Shown: in pieces, positions 54,147 to 64,000 of the stretch
Layout of the letters: each line of letters opens with the position of its first letter
Numbering within the stretch: position 1 is the first letter of the stretch
NCBI GenBank assembly: GCA_027306785.1
Contig: DAHUZB010000013.1
Span: forward strand, 124,001-188,000
Direction of reading: 5' to 3'
Length of the DNA: 64,000 bases
Source: Vulcanimicrobiota bacterium
GTDB taxonomy: Bacteria > Vulcanimicrobiota > Vulcanimicrobiia > Vulcanimicrobiales > Vulcanimicrobiaceae
The notes under the pieces: generated by a model
What the model was told of the DNA's origin: nothing
What the model saw: only the letters and a program-made list of their open reading frames with translations
The model's database searches: none
Translations under genes and position numbers: made by a program

Positions 54147-55418
54147 ATGATAGCGCACACTCTAGCACGAAGAGCCGCGGGGATGCAATATGCGGTCCTC
54201 GTGGGGCTCGCGCTCTTCTTCGGATTCGCGTTCGAAGAGTTTTACGGATCGGAGCTGCCCAAACGACCGGGCGGCATCCGCACCTTCCCGCTGCTGAGCT
54301 TTGCGGGAACGGCGCTCTATCTGATCGAGCCGCACTTCGCGCTTGCCTTCACGGCGGGGCTGCTGGTCGTCGGGTCGTGGCTCTTCACCTACGTGCGCGC
54401 CACGTTGACGGTGCAGGACGGCCGCGTGGAGACGCATTTCGTGGTGCCGACCAGCGTGCTGCTCGCCTACGTCCTCGGTCCGATCGTACTCACGCAGCCG
54501 CTCTGGGCCTCGGTCGCGCTCGTGGTCGGCGCGGTGCTGCTGATCGGCAGCCGCAAAGCGCTCCACGCCTTCACTCAACGCGTGCCGGTGGAAGAGGTGC
54601 TCACGCTCGGGCAGTTCTTGCTGCTCGTCGGCGTCGTGCTGCCGCTGCTCTACGGGGCGCCGAACATTCCGTTCACGACGATCACGCCGTTCAAGGTGTG
54701 GCTCGCGGTGGTGGCCGTCTCGACGCTCTCGTATGCGAGCTATCTCGTGTCGCGCTACGCGCTGCCGCGCGGCGGCATCTTCGTCACCGCGCTGCTCGGC
54801 GGATTATACTCGTCGACCGCGACGACGGTCGTGCTCGCGCGCCGTGCGCGCGAAAGCGGTCTCACGCGGGAAATCTCGGCCGCGATCATCGGCGCGACCG
54901 CGATGATGTATCTGCGTATCGTGATCGTCTGTTCGATCTTCAACGCCACGCTCGGGCGCGCGATCGCGCCGTCGTTGATCGCGCTCGGGCTCATCTCGCT
55001 CGGCGCGGCCTACCTGCTCGCTCGCTCGCAAGGCAGCACGCCGCGCACCGATTTCATGCCGAGCAATCCGCTGCAGCTCGGCACCGCGTTCGTCTTCGCC
55101 GTGCTGTTAGTCGGCATCTCGCTCGTCTCGACCTGGGTGGAGGCGCATCTGGGAAGCGGCGGCGTGCTCGCGCTGGCGGCGGTCGTCGGCGTGACCGACA
55201 TCGATCCGTTCGTGCTCTCGATCGCGCAGAGCGGCACCGCGACGATCGCGCTCTCCACCGCCGCGGTCGCGATCGTGGTGGCGAGTTCGTCGAACAACCT
55301 GCTCAAGGCGATCTACACGATCGTCTTCTCGCGCTCGCGCGCGAGCTGGCTGCCGGTCGCGGGCCTGTTGGCGATGTCGTTGCTCGGCCTGCTCGCGGCG
55401 GGTATGGTCGCCCGGTGA
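54147..55418 (+). CDS. DUF4010 / MgtC-like integral membrane protein
   Basis: 423 residues from ATG 54147 (GAGG nine bases upstream); ATG 54183 is an alternative. It has about 11 hydrophobic segments. The N-terminal half resembles MgtC/SapB (KRPGGIRTFPLLSFAGTALYL) and the C-terminal half resembles DUF4010 (GGLYSSTATTVVLARRARE, VVGVTDIDPFVLS). The family is a poorly known transporter or magnesium-related protein. The stop overlaps the next GTG. Confidence 0.82.
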   Translation: MIAHTLARRAAGMQYAVLVGLALFFGFAFEEFYGSELPKRPGGIRTFPLLSFAGTALYLIEPHFALAFTAGLLVVGSWLFTYVRATLTVQDGRVETHFVVPTSVLLAYVLGPIVLTQPLWASVALVVGAVLLIGSRKALHAFTQRVPVEEVLTLGQFLLLVGVVLPLLYGAPNIPFTTITPFKVWLAVVAVSTLSYASYLVSRYALPRGGIFVTALLGGLYSSTATTVVLARRARESGLTREISAAIIGATAMMYLRIVIVCSIFNATLGRAIAPSLIALGLISLGAAYLLARSQGSTPRTDFMPSNPLQLGTAFVFAVLLVGISLVSTWVEAHLGSGGVLALAAVVGVTDIDPFVLSIAQSGTATIALSTAAVAIVVASSSNNLLKAIYTIVFSRSRASWLPVAGLLAMSLLGLLAAGMVAR

Positions 55419-55765
55419 GCTTTCTGCGCAAATGGCTGAAGCCCGAGACCTCATCGCGGGTCGGACTCCGTCCGCATCGAACGATCGATCTCGCGCTCGG
55501 GTACGACGACGCCTACCCCCGCGTGCTCGAAGCGATCGAGCTCGTGCTCGGCGCGAACGTCACGATCGACGATCGCGCGGGGCGCATGATCGAGGCGGGG
55601 TTCGGCACGGTGCAGAGCGAGCGCGTGCGCGTGCGCTTCGATGCGCTCGATGCGCAGCGCACGAGCGTGCGCATCGAAGCCTTCTATCCGGCCGGTCGCG
55701 AGATTCCCGAGCGCTCTGCGGCGGTGGATGCGCTGGCCGCGGCGATCGAGTCGAATCCGGTATAG
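55415..55765 (+). CDS. Small conserved-looking cytosolic protein
   Basis: 116 residues from a GTG that overlaps the previous stop. Elements such as [43 protein letters not shown] suggest a helix-strand fold of about 100 residues, without signal or membrane segments. No family is recognised. Its last 82 bases overlap the 3' end of serS on the other strand. Function is unknown. Confidence 0.6.
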   Translation: MSFLRKWLKPETSSRVGLRPHRTIDLALGYDDAYPRVLEAIELVLGANVTIDDRAGRMIEAGFGTVQSERVRVRFDALDAQRTSVRIEAFYPAGREIPERSAAVDALAAAIESNPV

Positions 55766-57021
55766 CGGCGCAGCACCTCGGGCACGATCACGCTGCCGTC
55801 GGCTTGCTGATAGTTCTCGATGATCGCGAGCAGGGTGCGCCCGAGCGCCAGGCCCGATCCGTTGAGCGTGTGCACGAGTTCGGGCTTCGCCTTCGCATCG
55901 CGGCGGAAGCGAATGCCCGCGCGACGCGCCTGAAAATCGGTGCAGTTCGAGCAACTGCTGATCTCGCGATAGGTGTTCGCACTCGGCAGCCAGACCTCCA
56001 GATCGTAGGTCTTGGCGGAGTTGAACGAGGTGTCGCCCGCGCAGAGCGACATCACGCGGTAGGGGAGCCCGAGCTCTTGCAGCAGTGATTCCGCATCATG
56101 CGTCAGCGTCTCGAGCGCTTCGAACGAGGCCTCGGGTAACGCGAGCCAGACCAGCTCCACCTTTTCGAACTGATGTTGACGGATGAGTCCGCGCGTATCC
56201 TTACCCGCGGCGCCCGCCTCTTTGCGGAAGCACGGCGTATGTGCGGTGAGTTTGCGCGGCAGCGCATCGAGGTTCAGGATTTCGTCGCCGTGGAGCGCGG
56301 TAAGCGGGACCTCCGCGGTCGGAATCATGAACAGATCCGCGTCGGTATCCTGAAACATCGCGTCGGCGAATTTGGTCAGTTGGCCCGTGCTCCACATCGT
56401 GCGGCGCGTCACGAGCAGCGGCGGGCTCACTTCGAGATATCCGCGATCGTTCGCGCGATCGAGAAAGAACTGCACGAGCGCGCGCGAGAGGCGGGCGCCC
56501 CGGCCCGCGAGGACCGCAAAACGGCTGCCCGAGAGTTTGGCGGCGCGTTCGAAATCGAGGATGCCCAGCGCTTCGCCGATCTCCCAATGCGGTTTCGGCG
56601 TGAAGGTGAACGTGCGCGGCGTGCCCCACGAGCGCACCTCGACGTTCGCGTCGGCGTGCGCGCCGTCGGGGACGCTCTCGTCGAGGAGGTTCGGGGTGTT
56701 CGTCAGGATCTCGCGCAGCGGCGATCCGTCGGCATCGGGCGCGAGCGCGCGCGCCGTCTCCTCGGCGGCGGCGATCTGCGCCGCCAGCTCATCGAGCTTC
56801 GGCTTGAGCTCGCGTGCGGCGGCGGCCTTGTCGGCGGCTTTGCCGATCTCGGCGGAGAGGCGATTCTTCTCGGCCTTCGCCGTTTCGACCGACGCGAGCG
56901 CGGAGCGGTACTCCGCGTCCAAACGCAGAACCTCATCGACGAACGAGGAATCGATTCCGCGGCGTTGCGCCGAACGGCGAACGCGGTCGGGATCGCGACG
57001 AACGAGCACGATATCGAGCAT
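55684..57021 (-). CDS. serS: Seryl-tRNA synthetase
   Basis: 445 residues. The N-terminus [22 protein letters not shown] is the standard SerRS start, followed by a coiled-coil arm rich in Lys/Glu (about 30-100). Class II motifs follow: motif 2 [27 protein letters not shown] and motif 3 [20 protein letters not shown]. Its start codon overlaps that of the divergent moeA as CATG, so its promoter must lie inside moeA. The C-terminus is slightly longer than usual. Confidence 0.96.
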   Translation of the reverse strand: MLDIVLVRRDPDRVRRSAQRRGIDSSFVDEVLRLDAEYRSALASVETAKAEKNRLSAEIGKAADKAAAARELKPKLDELAAQIAAAEETARALAPDADGSPLREILTNTPNLLDESVPDGAHADANVEVRSWGTPRTFTFTPKPHWEIGEALGILDFERAAKLSGSRFAVLAGRGARLSRALVQFFLDRANDRGYLEVSPPLLVTRRTMWSTGQLTKFADAMFQDTDADLFMIPTAEVPLTALHGDEILNLDALPRKLTAHTPCFRKEAGAAGKDTRGLIRQHQFEKVELVWLALPEASFEALETLTHDAESLLQELGLPYRVMSLCAGDTSFNSAKTYDLEVWLPSANTYREISSCSNCTDFQARRAGIRFRRDAKAKPELVHTLNGSGLALGRTLLAIIENYQQADGSVIVPEVLRRYTGFDSIAAASASTAAERSGISRPAG

Positions 57022-58246
57022 GGAACAGCGCGGCTTCGTCTTTCACGAAGAAAATCTTTCGTCGCCCGCCGATGCGGTTGCGACCTTTCTTGCACGCGTC
57101 CCGCTCGCGCCGAGCGGGATCGAAGAGGTCGCGCTCGACGAAGCGCTCGGGCGCGTGCTCGCGACGCGGATCGACGCCGACGACGACTATCCCAACGCGC
57201 CGCGCTCGGCGATGGACGGCTTCGCACTGCGAGCGCGCGACGCATCGTCGCAGCCGCGCATCATCGGCGAGATCGCGATGGGCGCGGCGTGGCCGCACGC
57301 GCTCGGCGCGGGAGAGGCGCTTCGCATCCCGACCGGAGGCGTGCTCCCCGCGGGCGCCGACGCGGTGGTGCCGATCGAAGAAGCGCGAATCGAAGGCGAG
57401 CGCCTCGTCGTGCTCGCGCCGGTCGAACCCGCGCAGAACATCAATCCGCGGGCGGGCGATATGCGCAAGGGCGAGGCGGTGCTCGAGGCCGCCGCGCGCA
57501 TCGGCGCGCCGCAGGTCGGCGTCCTCGCTACCCTCGGGGTTGTGCGCGTGCCGGTCTTCCGGCGGCCGCGCATCGCGGTGATCTCGAGCGGCGACGAACT
57601 GATCGCGCCCGATCGCGTTCCGGCGCCGGGTGAGATTCGCGATTCGAATCGCTATGCGATCGCGAGCGCGCTGCGCGCCGCCGGGGCCGAGGCCCGCCAC
57701 TATCCGACGGTCCGTGACCTGCCCGGCGCGCTCGAAGCGGCGCTGCGCGAGGCGCTCGCCGCCTGCGACGGCGCGGTGCTCACCGGCGGCTCCTCGGTCG
57801 GCGAACGCGATCTCACGCCCGCCGCGGTCGACGCGCTCGGCGCGCCCGGCGTCGTCATTCACGGGCTGCGGGTGAAACCGGGCAAGCCCACGGTCATCGG
57901 CGCGGTCGGCACGAAGCCCGTGCTCGGCCTGCCCGGCAACCCGTCTTCGGCGCTGCTGATTTTCGAGGCGGTGATGCTGCCGATTCTCTCGGCGCTCGTC
58001 GGTGCCCCGATCCCGGTTCACGCGGTTCAGGCGAGGCTGACGGGCGATGTCCGTAGCCGGGCGGGCTGGACCTGGTTCGTTCCGGTCGCGCTGCGGCATG
58101 AGGGCGAGGCCTTGACGGCGCATCCCCTACCCCTGCGCTCGTCGGCGGTCAGCCTCACGGCGCGAGCCGACGGCTATGTGACGGTCCCTCCGGCCGCCGA
58201 GCGGCTCGCGGCGGGAACGATTGCCGAAGTCCGCCGGTTCATCTGA
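57020..58246 (+). CDS. moeA: Molybdopterin molybdenumtransferase
   Basis: 408 residues. MoeA landmarks in order: [48 protein letters not shown], then the MogA-like domain with [29 protein letters not shown] and [14 protein letters not shown], then the C-terminal domain. It inserts molybdate into molybdopterin. Its ATG overlaps the serS ATG head to head and no clear Shine-Dalgarno is seen for either. Confidence 0.95.
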   Translation: MEQRGFVFHEENLSSPADAVATFLARVPLAPSGIEEVALDEALGRVLATRIDADDDYPNAPRSAMDGFALRARDASSQPRIIGEIAMGAAWPHALGAGEALRIPTGGVLPAGADAVVPIEEARIEGERLVVLAPVEPAQNINPRAGDMRKGEAVLEAAARIGAPQVGVLATLGVVRVPVFRRPRIAVISSGDELIAPDRVPAPGEIRDSNRYAIASALRAAGAEARHYPTVRDLPGALEAALREALAACDGAVLTGGSSVGERDLTPAAVDALGAPGVVIHGLRVKPGKPTVIGAVGTKPVLGLPGNPSSALLIFEAVMLPILSALVGAPIPVHAVQARLTGDVRSRAGWTWFVPVALRHEGEALTAHPLPLRSSAVSLTARADGYVTVPPAAERLAAGTIAEVRRFI

Positions 58247-58266
58247 CCAGGAGTAGCACCACCTTC

Positions 58267-59364
58267 GTGATTCGACCCGCCCCCGCCATCGCGGCGATTC
58301 CGCCGACCACGCCGTTTATCGGTCCCGAGCAGCTCATGCGCGAGCACGGACTCGACGCCCTCGTACGCCTGGGCGCGAACGAGAGCGCCTTCGGGCCTTC
58401 GCCGCGCGCGCTCGAGGCGATGCGCGCGGAGCTCGAGCGTCTCTCGTGGTACGGCGATCCCGAATCCTACGAACTGCGTACGGCGCTCGCGCGCAAGCAC
58501 GGCTGCGGCATCGAGCAACTGGTCGTGGGTTCGGGCATCGACGAGCTGATGGGGCTCGTCGTGCGTGCCTTCATGGCACCCGGCGCCGCCGCGCTCACCA
58601 CGCGCGGTTCCTACCCGACGTTCAACTATCACGTGGTCGGCTACGGCGGACGGCTCGTCTACGCGTCGTATCGCGACGACGGGCGGCTCGATCTCGACGG
58701 CCTCGTCGCGGTCGCGCGCGCCGAGCGTCCCGCCGTCGTCTACCTGGCGAACCCCGACAATCCGAGCGGCACCTTCGTCGCGCGCGGCGAGCTCGAACGA
58801 TTCCTCGATGCGCTGCCCGACGACGCGCTCGTGCTGCTCGACGAAGCCTATGCGGATTTCGTGGACGCTGCCGCGCTGATCGACCCGCGGATCGACGATC
58901 GGATCATCCGTACGCGCACCTTCTCGAAAGCCTACGGCTTGGCGGGCGCGCGGATCGGCTATGCGATCGCGAGCGCCGAGAACGTGGCGACGCTGCAGAA
59001 GATTCGCTTGCATTACGGTGTGAACCGCAACGCGCAGGTGGGTGCGCTCGCGTCGCTCGCCGACGAAGCGTTCCATACGCACGTGGTGCGCGAGGTGGAA
59101 GCGGCGCGCCGCGCCTACTACGCGCTCGCGAGCGAGCTTGGGCTGCAGGCGCTCGAATCGTTCACGAACTTCGTCTGTATCGATCTCGGCAGCGCCGATC
59201 GGGCCACGCGCGTGATGAACGAGCTGCTCGCGCGCGGCGTGTGGATTCGTAAACCGGGCGCGCCGCCGCTCGATCGGTACATCCGCGTGAGCGCGGGTAC
59301 CGCGCCGATGCGCGAGGCGTTCGCCGCGGCATTGCGCGCGGTGCTCGACGAGGTCTCGGCGTGA
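58267..59364 (+). CDS. hisC: Histidinol-phosphate-aminotransferase-like PLP enzyme
   Basis: 365 residues from a GTG. Motifs: LGANESAFGPSPRALEAM, NPDNPSGTF, LLDEAYADF, the PLP lysine in RTFSKAYGLAGARIGYA and the C-terminal YIRVSAGTAPMREAF. This is the HisC branch of class I/II aminotransferases, though related enzymes act on aromatic amino acids. No other his gene is nearby. It is followed by a phosphoesterase gene with a GTGA overlap. Confidence 0.82.
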   Translation: MIRPAPAIAAIPPTTPFIGPEQLMREHGLDALVRLGANESAFGPSPRALEAMRAELERLSWYGDPESYELRTALARKHGCGIEQLVVGSGIDELMGLVVRAFMAPGAAALTTRGSYPTFNYHVVGYGGRLVYASYRDDGRLDLDGLVAVARAERPAVVYLANPDNPSGTFVARGELERFLDALPDDALVLLDEAYADFVDAAALIDPRIDDRIIRTRTFSKAYGLAGARIGYAIASAENVATLQKIRLHYGVNRNAQVGALASLADEAFHTHVVREVEAARRAYYALASELGLQALESFTNFVCIDLGSADRATRVMNELLARGVWIRKPGAPPLDRYIRVSAGTAPMREAFAAALRAVLDEVSA

Positions 59365-60086
59365 GGTACGCGATCCTCTCCGACATCCACGGAAACATCG
59401 AGTCGCTCGATCGCGCGCTCGAACGCGTCGCGCCCGAGGATCGGCTGCTGTGCCTGGGCGATATCGTCGGCTACGGTCCGAATCCCAACGAATGCGTGGA
59501 GCTCATTCGCACGCGTGCGGAAGGAGCCGTGCTCGGCAATCACGATCTGGCCGCGCTCGAAAATTTCGGCGTGGAGTATTTCAACGATGCGGCGCGCGCC
59601 GCGATCGCCTGGACGCAGTCGGTGCTGAGTGATGAGAATCGCGCGTGGCTCAACGGCCTCTCCTACGAACTGCGCTTCCCCGATTTTCTGATGGTGCACG
59701 GCGCGCCGGTGGAATACTTCGAATACATCCTCGACAAACGCACCGCCGCGAGCGCCTTCGCGCGCACCGACGCGCCGCTGGTCTTCATCGGTCACACCCA
59801 CATCGCCGAGTATTGGGTGCAAGAACCCGACGGGACGATCGGACACAAGCACATGCAGCAGGGCGGCGAGCTCGTACTGGAAGAGGGAAAACGCTACATC
59901 GTCGACGTCGGCAGCGTGGGGCAGCCGCGCGACCTCAATCCCGCGGCTTCATTCGCGCTCTACGAGCCGCAGAAGCGGCGCGTGGAATGGGTGCGGTACG
60001 AGTATCCCATCGACGCGGTGCAGCAGAAGATTCACGACGCGCATCTGCCCGAATATCTCGCGATGCGCTTGGAGACGGGGCGGTGA
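59361..60086 (+). CDS. Calcineurin-like metallophosphoesterase
   Basis: 241 residues. All metal motifs are present: SDIHGN (8-13), LGDIVGYGP, LGNHDL and GHTHIAEY, plus VHGAP. It is close to the YfcE/YvnB-type small phosphodiesterases. The substrate cannot be read from the sequence. The start GTG and the stop both overlap the neighbouring genes, so it is coupled in the moeA-to-ftsH gene series. Confidence 0.88.
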   Translation: MRYAILSDIHGNIESLDRALERVAPEDRLLCLGDIVGYGPNPNECVELIRTRAEGAVLGNHDLAALENFGVEYFNDAARAAIAWTQSVLSDENRAWLNGLSYELRFPDFLMVHGAPVEYFEYILDKRTAASAFARTDAPLVFIGHTHIAEYWVQEPDGTIGHKHMQQGGELVLEEGKRYIVDVGSVGQPRDLNPAASFALYEPQKRRVEWVRYEYPIDAVQQKIHDAHLPEYLAMRLETGR

Positions 60087-60514
60087 ACGTGCCGATCGAC
60101 GACGGCAAATGCTTCGCGTGCGGTCCCGAGAATCCGATCGGTCTGCGTCTGCGCTTCGAGCCCGCGAGCGAGGGTGTGCGCGCCCGTGTCGTGCTCGCGC
60201 CCGAATTTCAAGGCTGGCAGAACATCGCGCACGGCGGCATCGCGATGTCGCTGCTCGACGAAGCGATGGCGCACGCGGCCGGAGCGGCCGGGCATCGCGG
60301 CGTCACCGCGAGCATGAACGTCCGTTTTCGCAAACCCGTGCCGCTCGGTGAACCGCTCGATCTCGAAGGCAAGGTCGCGTGGCGGCGCCGCAACGTGCTC
60401 GGGCTCGAAGCCGTGCTGCGCAACGCCGACGGGACCACGCTCGCGCAGGCCGAGGGGCAATTCGTCTCGATGGGTTCGATCGACGCCGCGACCGATCGCA
60501 GAAATCCGAGCTGA
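60083..60514 (+). CDS. PaaI-type hotdog thioesterase
   Basis: 143 residues from a GTG overlapping the phosphoesterase stop. Hotdog-fold elements are visible: CFACGPENPIGL (an N-terminal Cys pair), the central HGGIAMSLLDEAMAHAA active-site helix, and VRFRKPVPLGEPLDLEG. It probably hydrolyses small or aromatic acyl-CoA thioesters. It is five bases from smpB. Confidence 0.85.
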   Translation: MNVPIDDGKCFACGPENPIGLRLRFEPASEGVRARVVLAPEFQGWQNIAHGGIAMSLLDEAMAHAAGAAGHRGVTASMNVRFRKPVPLGEPLDLEGKVAWRRRNVLGLEAVLRNADGTTLAQAEGQFVSMGSIDAATDRRNPS

Positions 60515-60520
60515 TCTCGG

Positions 60521-61015
60521 ATGGCGAAGATGAAGCAGCAGCGCGCGAAGGTCGCCGAAGAGGCCAAGCGGCGCAGCGAGCCGACGGTCGATAACCGCCG
60601 CGCGCGGCACGAATTCCAGATCCTCGATTCGCTCGAGGCGGGCATCGCGCTTACCGGCACCGAGGTAAAGTCGATTCGTCAGGGCGGCGTGAGCCTGAAC
60701 GAAGCCTACGCGCGCTTTCGCGACGGCGAGGCCTGGCTGCTCGGCATGCACGTGCCGCCGTACAAACAGGGCAGTTTCTCCAACGTCGATCCGAATCGTC
60801 CGCGTAAACTGCTGCTACACAAAGAGCAGATCGCGGATCTGCAATCACGCATCAAGGAGAAGGGCCTTACCGTCGTTCCGCTGCGGATGTACTTTACGCG
60901 CGGAAAAGTGAAGCTGCAACTCGGCGTGGCGCGCGGCAAGAAGTTGTGGGACAAGCGCGAGGACGTCGCCAAGCGCGACGTCGAGCGGGAGATCGCGCGT
61001 CATGCGCGGCGCTAG
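60521..61015 (+). CDS. smpB: SsrA-binding protein
   Basis: 164 residues. Diagnostic segments: NRRARHEFQILDSLEAGIALTGTEVKSIRQG, YKQGSFSNVDPNRPRKLLLHK, RGKVKLQLGVARGKKLWDKRE and the basic tail. It binds tmRNA in trans-translation; tmRNA itself is not in the window. A short basic N-terminal extension precedes the usual start. It overlaps tilS by 14 bases. Confidence 0.97.
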   Translation: MAKMKQQRAKVAEEAKRRSEPTVDNRRARHEFQILDSLEAGIALTGTEVKSIRQGGVSLNEAYARFRDGEAWLLGMHVPPYKQGSFSNVDPNRPRKLLLHKEQIADLQSRIKEKGLTVVPLRMYFTRGKVKLQLGVARGKKLWDKREDVAKRDVEREIARHARR

Positions 61016-61889
61016 ACCGCACGCGGATTTGGAACAGACGATCGTGCGCGACGGCATCGTGCGCGCGGGCGAGCGCTGCGTGGTCGCTTGCAGCGGCGGC
61101 GCCGACTCGGTCGCGCTCGCGGCGTTGCTCGCGGGGGCGCGTGCGTCGCTCGATCTCGAACTGCACCTCGCGTGCGTGCACCACGGCACGCGCGCCTCGG
61201 CATGGCAGGATGAGTGCGTCGTGCTGCGCATCGGAGCCGCGTTCGGCGTGCCGGTACGCGTCGCGTCGCTCGAGGGATCGGCGCGCGACGAGGCGTCGCT
61301 ACGCGACGCGCGGTATGCCGCGCTCGCGGCGATCGCGCGCGAGACCGGCGCGAACGCGATCGTCACCGCGCATCACCGCGAGGATCAGTGCGAGACCGTG
61401 CTGCTAGCGCTCTTTCGCGGTGCCGGGCCCGACGGGCTCGCCGGAATGTCGCCCCGCCGCCCGCTCGCGGAGGGCGTCGAGCTCGTGCGACCGCTGCTCC
61501 ACCGCGGCTCGGAGGAACTGCGCGCGTACTGCCACGCGCACGGGCTTCCGTACGCGGTCGATCCCACCAACGCCGAGCCCGAACCGCGTCGCAACGCCGT
61601 GCGCGCCGCGCTCGACGCGCTGCGTCCGCTCTTTCCCGGACTCGATGCGGCGGTAGCGCGCAGCGCGGAGATCGTCGGGGCGGAGCTGGGCGCGAGCGAC
61701 CGCGCGCGGCTGCGGCGGCAGGTGCGCGCCGCTCTGGCCGATCAAGAGGGACTGCGCGACGTGGACTTCGCGCACGTCGAGGCGGTCGTGCATGCGCTCG
61801 AACGCGGCGCGTCGGGGCGCTTTCACGTCAGGAGCGGACTCAATGTCGTCGTCGAACGCGGTGAGATCGCCCGTATCGATAGGGAGTAA
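61002..61889 (+). CDS. tilS: tRNA(Ile)-lysidine synthase
   Basis: 295 residues, short for the family because the C-terminal domains of longer TilS proteins are missing. The N-type ATP pyrophosphatase P-loop is CSGGADS, followed by CVHHGTRA and VTAHHREDQCETVLL. It modifies C34 of tRNA-Ile(CAU) to lysidine. It overlaps smpB by 14 bases and its stop abuts the hpt ATG. Confidence 0.94.
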   Translation: MRGARPHADLEQTIVRDGIVRAGERCVVACSGGADSVALAALLAGARASLDLELHLACVHHGTRASAWQDECVVLRIGAAFGVPVRVASLEGSARDEASLRDARYAALAAIARETGANAIVTAHHREDQCETVLLALFRGAGPDGLAGMSPRRPLAEGVELVRPLLHRGSEELRAYCHAHGLPYAVDPTNAEPEPRRNAVRAALDALRPLFPGLDAAVARSAEIVGAELGASDRARLRRQVRAALADQEGLRDVDFAHVEAVVHALERGASGRFHVRSGLNVVVERGEIARIDRE

Positions 61890-62474
61890 ATGCAGATCAC
61901 CGAGAGCTACGAGGGAACAATCGAGCGCACGCTCTACTCGCGCGAGCAGATCGCCGCGGCGATCGAGCGCCTGGCGCGGGAGATCGCGGCGGATCATCGC
62001 GGGCAACCGCTGATGCTGCTCGGCGTGTTGAAAGGAGCGCTCTTCGTCGTTACCGACCTCGCGCGCGCCGTCGCCGCGGTACCGGACGGCCCGAGCGAGA
62101 TCATCGTGGATTATATGTGCGTGAGCAGCTACGGAAACGCGACGCGCTCCTCCGGGGAGGTGCGCCTTCTCAAAGACACGAGCGAGCCCGTGACGGGGCG
62201 TAACGTCGTGATCGTGGAGGACATCGTCGATAACGGCCTCACGCTGCAGTACCTCCAGGCGTTACTGGGGGAACGGCAGCCCGCGCGGCTGCGCTCCTGC
62301 GTGCTCTTCGATAAGCCGTACCACCGGCGGGTGGACGTGCCGGTGGAGTACGTGGGCTTACAAGCTCCGGACGAATTCGTCGTAGGTTACGGTTTGGACT
62401 ACCAGGAATTGTTTCGGAATCTGCCCTACCTGGCGCAACTCAAAGACGCCGTCTTCACCCGTCCCGAAGCGTAG
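61890..62474 (+). CDS. hpt: Hypoxanthine phosphoribosyltransferase
   Basis: 194 residues. The PRPP-binding motif is [14 protein letters not shown], and the N-terminal [17 protein letters not shown] and C-terminal [21 protein letters not shown] segments are typical. It salvages hypoxanthine and guanine. The tilS-hpt-ftsH order is common in bacteria and supports the call. The ATG directly follows the tilS TAA. Confidence 0.96.
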   Translation: MQITESYEGTIERTLYSREQIAAAIERLAREIAADHRGQPLMLLGVLKGALFVVTDLARAVAAVPDGPSEIIVDYMCVSSYGNATRSSGEVRLLKDTSEPVTGRNVVIVEDIVDNGLTLQYLQALLGERQPARLRSCVLFDKPYHRRVDVPVEYVGLQAPDEFVVGYGLDYQELFRNLPYLAQLKDAVFTRPEA

Positions 62475-62494
62475 ACGGTAAAGAAAGTCATCTC

Positions 62495-64000
<1,506 letters not shown>

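Overview
The window is a compact, GC-rich stretch of bacterial chromosome. Many genes overlap by 1-4 bases and there is one tRNA. The organism looks diderm: there are several signal-peptide-bearing beta-barrel proteins, lipoproteins and an exopolysaccharide export locus. It looks aerobic: there are a membrane-anchored cytochrome c, tryptophan 2,3-dioxygenase, heme-oxygenase-like and fatty-acid-hydroxylase-like iron enzymes, and globin-coupled sensors. Base composition, a Thermus-type isocitrate dehydrogenase and the gene mix suggest an uncultured-lineage bacterium such as Eremiobacterota/WPS-2 or a relative. That placement is inference; no rRNA is present to test it. UGA is a stop in many genes but appears to encode selenocysteine in one.

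Layout. (1) 1-6.8 kb: a surface-structure operon with a PapD/DUF916-like chaperone and four secreted proteins that share a C-terminal beta-strand pattern. (2) 6.8-9.8 kb: a DUF4149 membrane protein, a propeller lipoprotein and an inositol-monophosphatase-family enzyme. (3) 9.8-16.5 kb, minus strand: a Pel-like exopolysaccharide operon with a CE4 deacetylase fused to a propeller, a small barrel, a GAF-REC-TPR response regulator, PelF and PelG. (4) 17-21 kb, minus strand: a kynurenine operon (kynA, kynU) with a MATE exporter, a chagasin-type protease inhibitor and an Mpo1-like protein. (5) 21-26 kb: lipoproteins, an alkyltransferase-like protein without the catalytic cysteine, and an SDR / enoyl-CoA hydratase / phosphotransacylase set. 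(6) 25.9-30 kb: two tandem paralogous globin-GAF-EAL proteins, probably oxygen- or redox-responsive c-di-GMP phosphodiesterases. (7) 30.1-33.5 kb: WcbI-type, acyl carrier protein and FkbH genes, a likely acyl-modification module for a surface glycan. (8) 33.7-44.7 kb: an outer-membrane barrel translationally coupled to a 2672-residue DUF11-repeat protein containing a 783-bp internal superrepeat. (9) 44.8-45.5 kb: a low-GC orphan gene next to tRNA-Ser(UGA). (10) 45.5-53.2 kb: isocitrate dehydrogenase, a winged-helix regulator, an aminotransferase, a UGA-containing selenoprotein with a glutathionyl-hydroquinone reductase, cytochrome c, a DUF2249-Crp regulator and a fatty-acid hydroxylase. (11) 53.2-64 kb: a heme-oxygenase-like enzyme with a leader terminator, a DUF4010 membrane protein, then housekeeping genes serS, moeA, a histidinol-phosphate-aminotransferase-like gene, smpB, tilS, hpt and ftsH (cut by the window end).

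How they may work together (inference): the Pel-like operon, the two EAL proteins, the FkbH/ACP/WcbI set and the two large surface-protein systems point to a cell-envelope and biofilm programme under c-di-GMP and oxygen control. The right end is ordinary core metabolism. The most unusual items are the selenoprotein, the cysteine-less alkyltransferase-like protein, the modified Pel operon, the chaperone/strand surface operon, the attenuator-like terminator at 54.0 kb and the strong excess of the octamer GCGATCGC.
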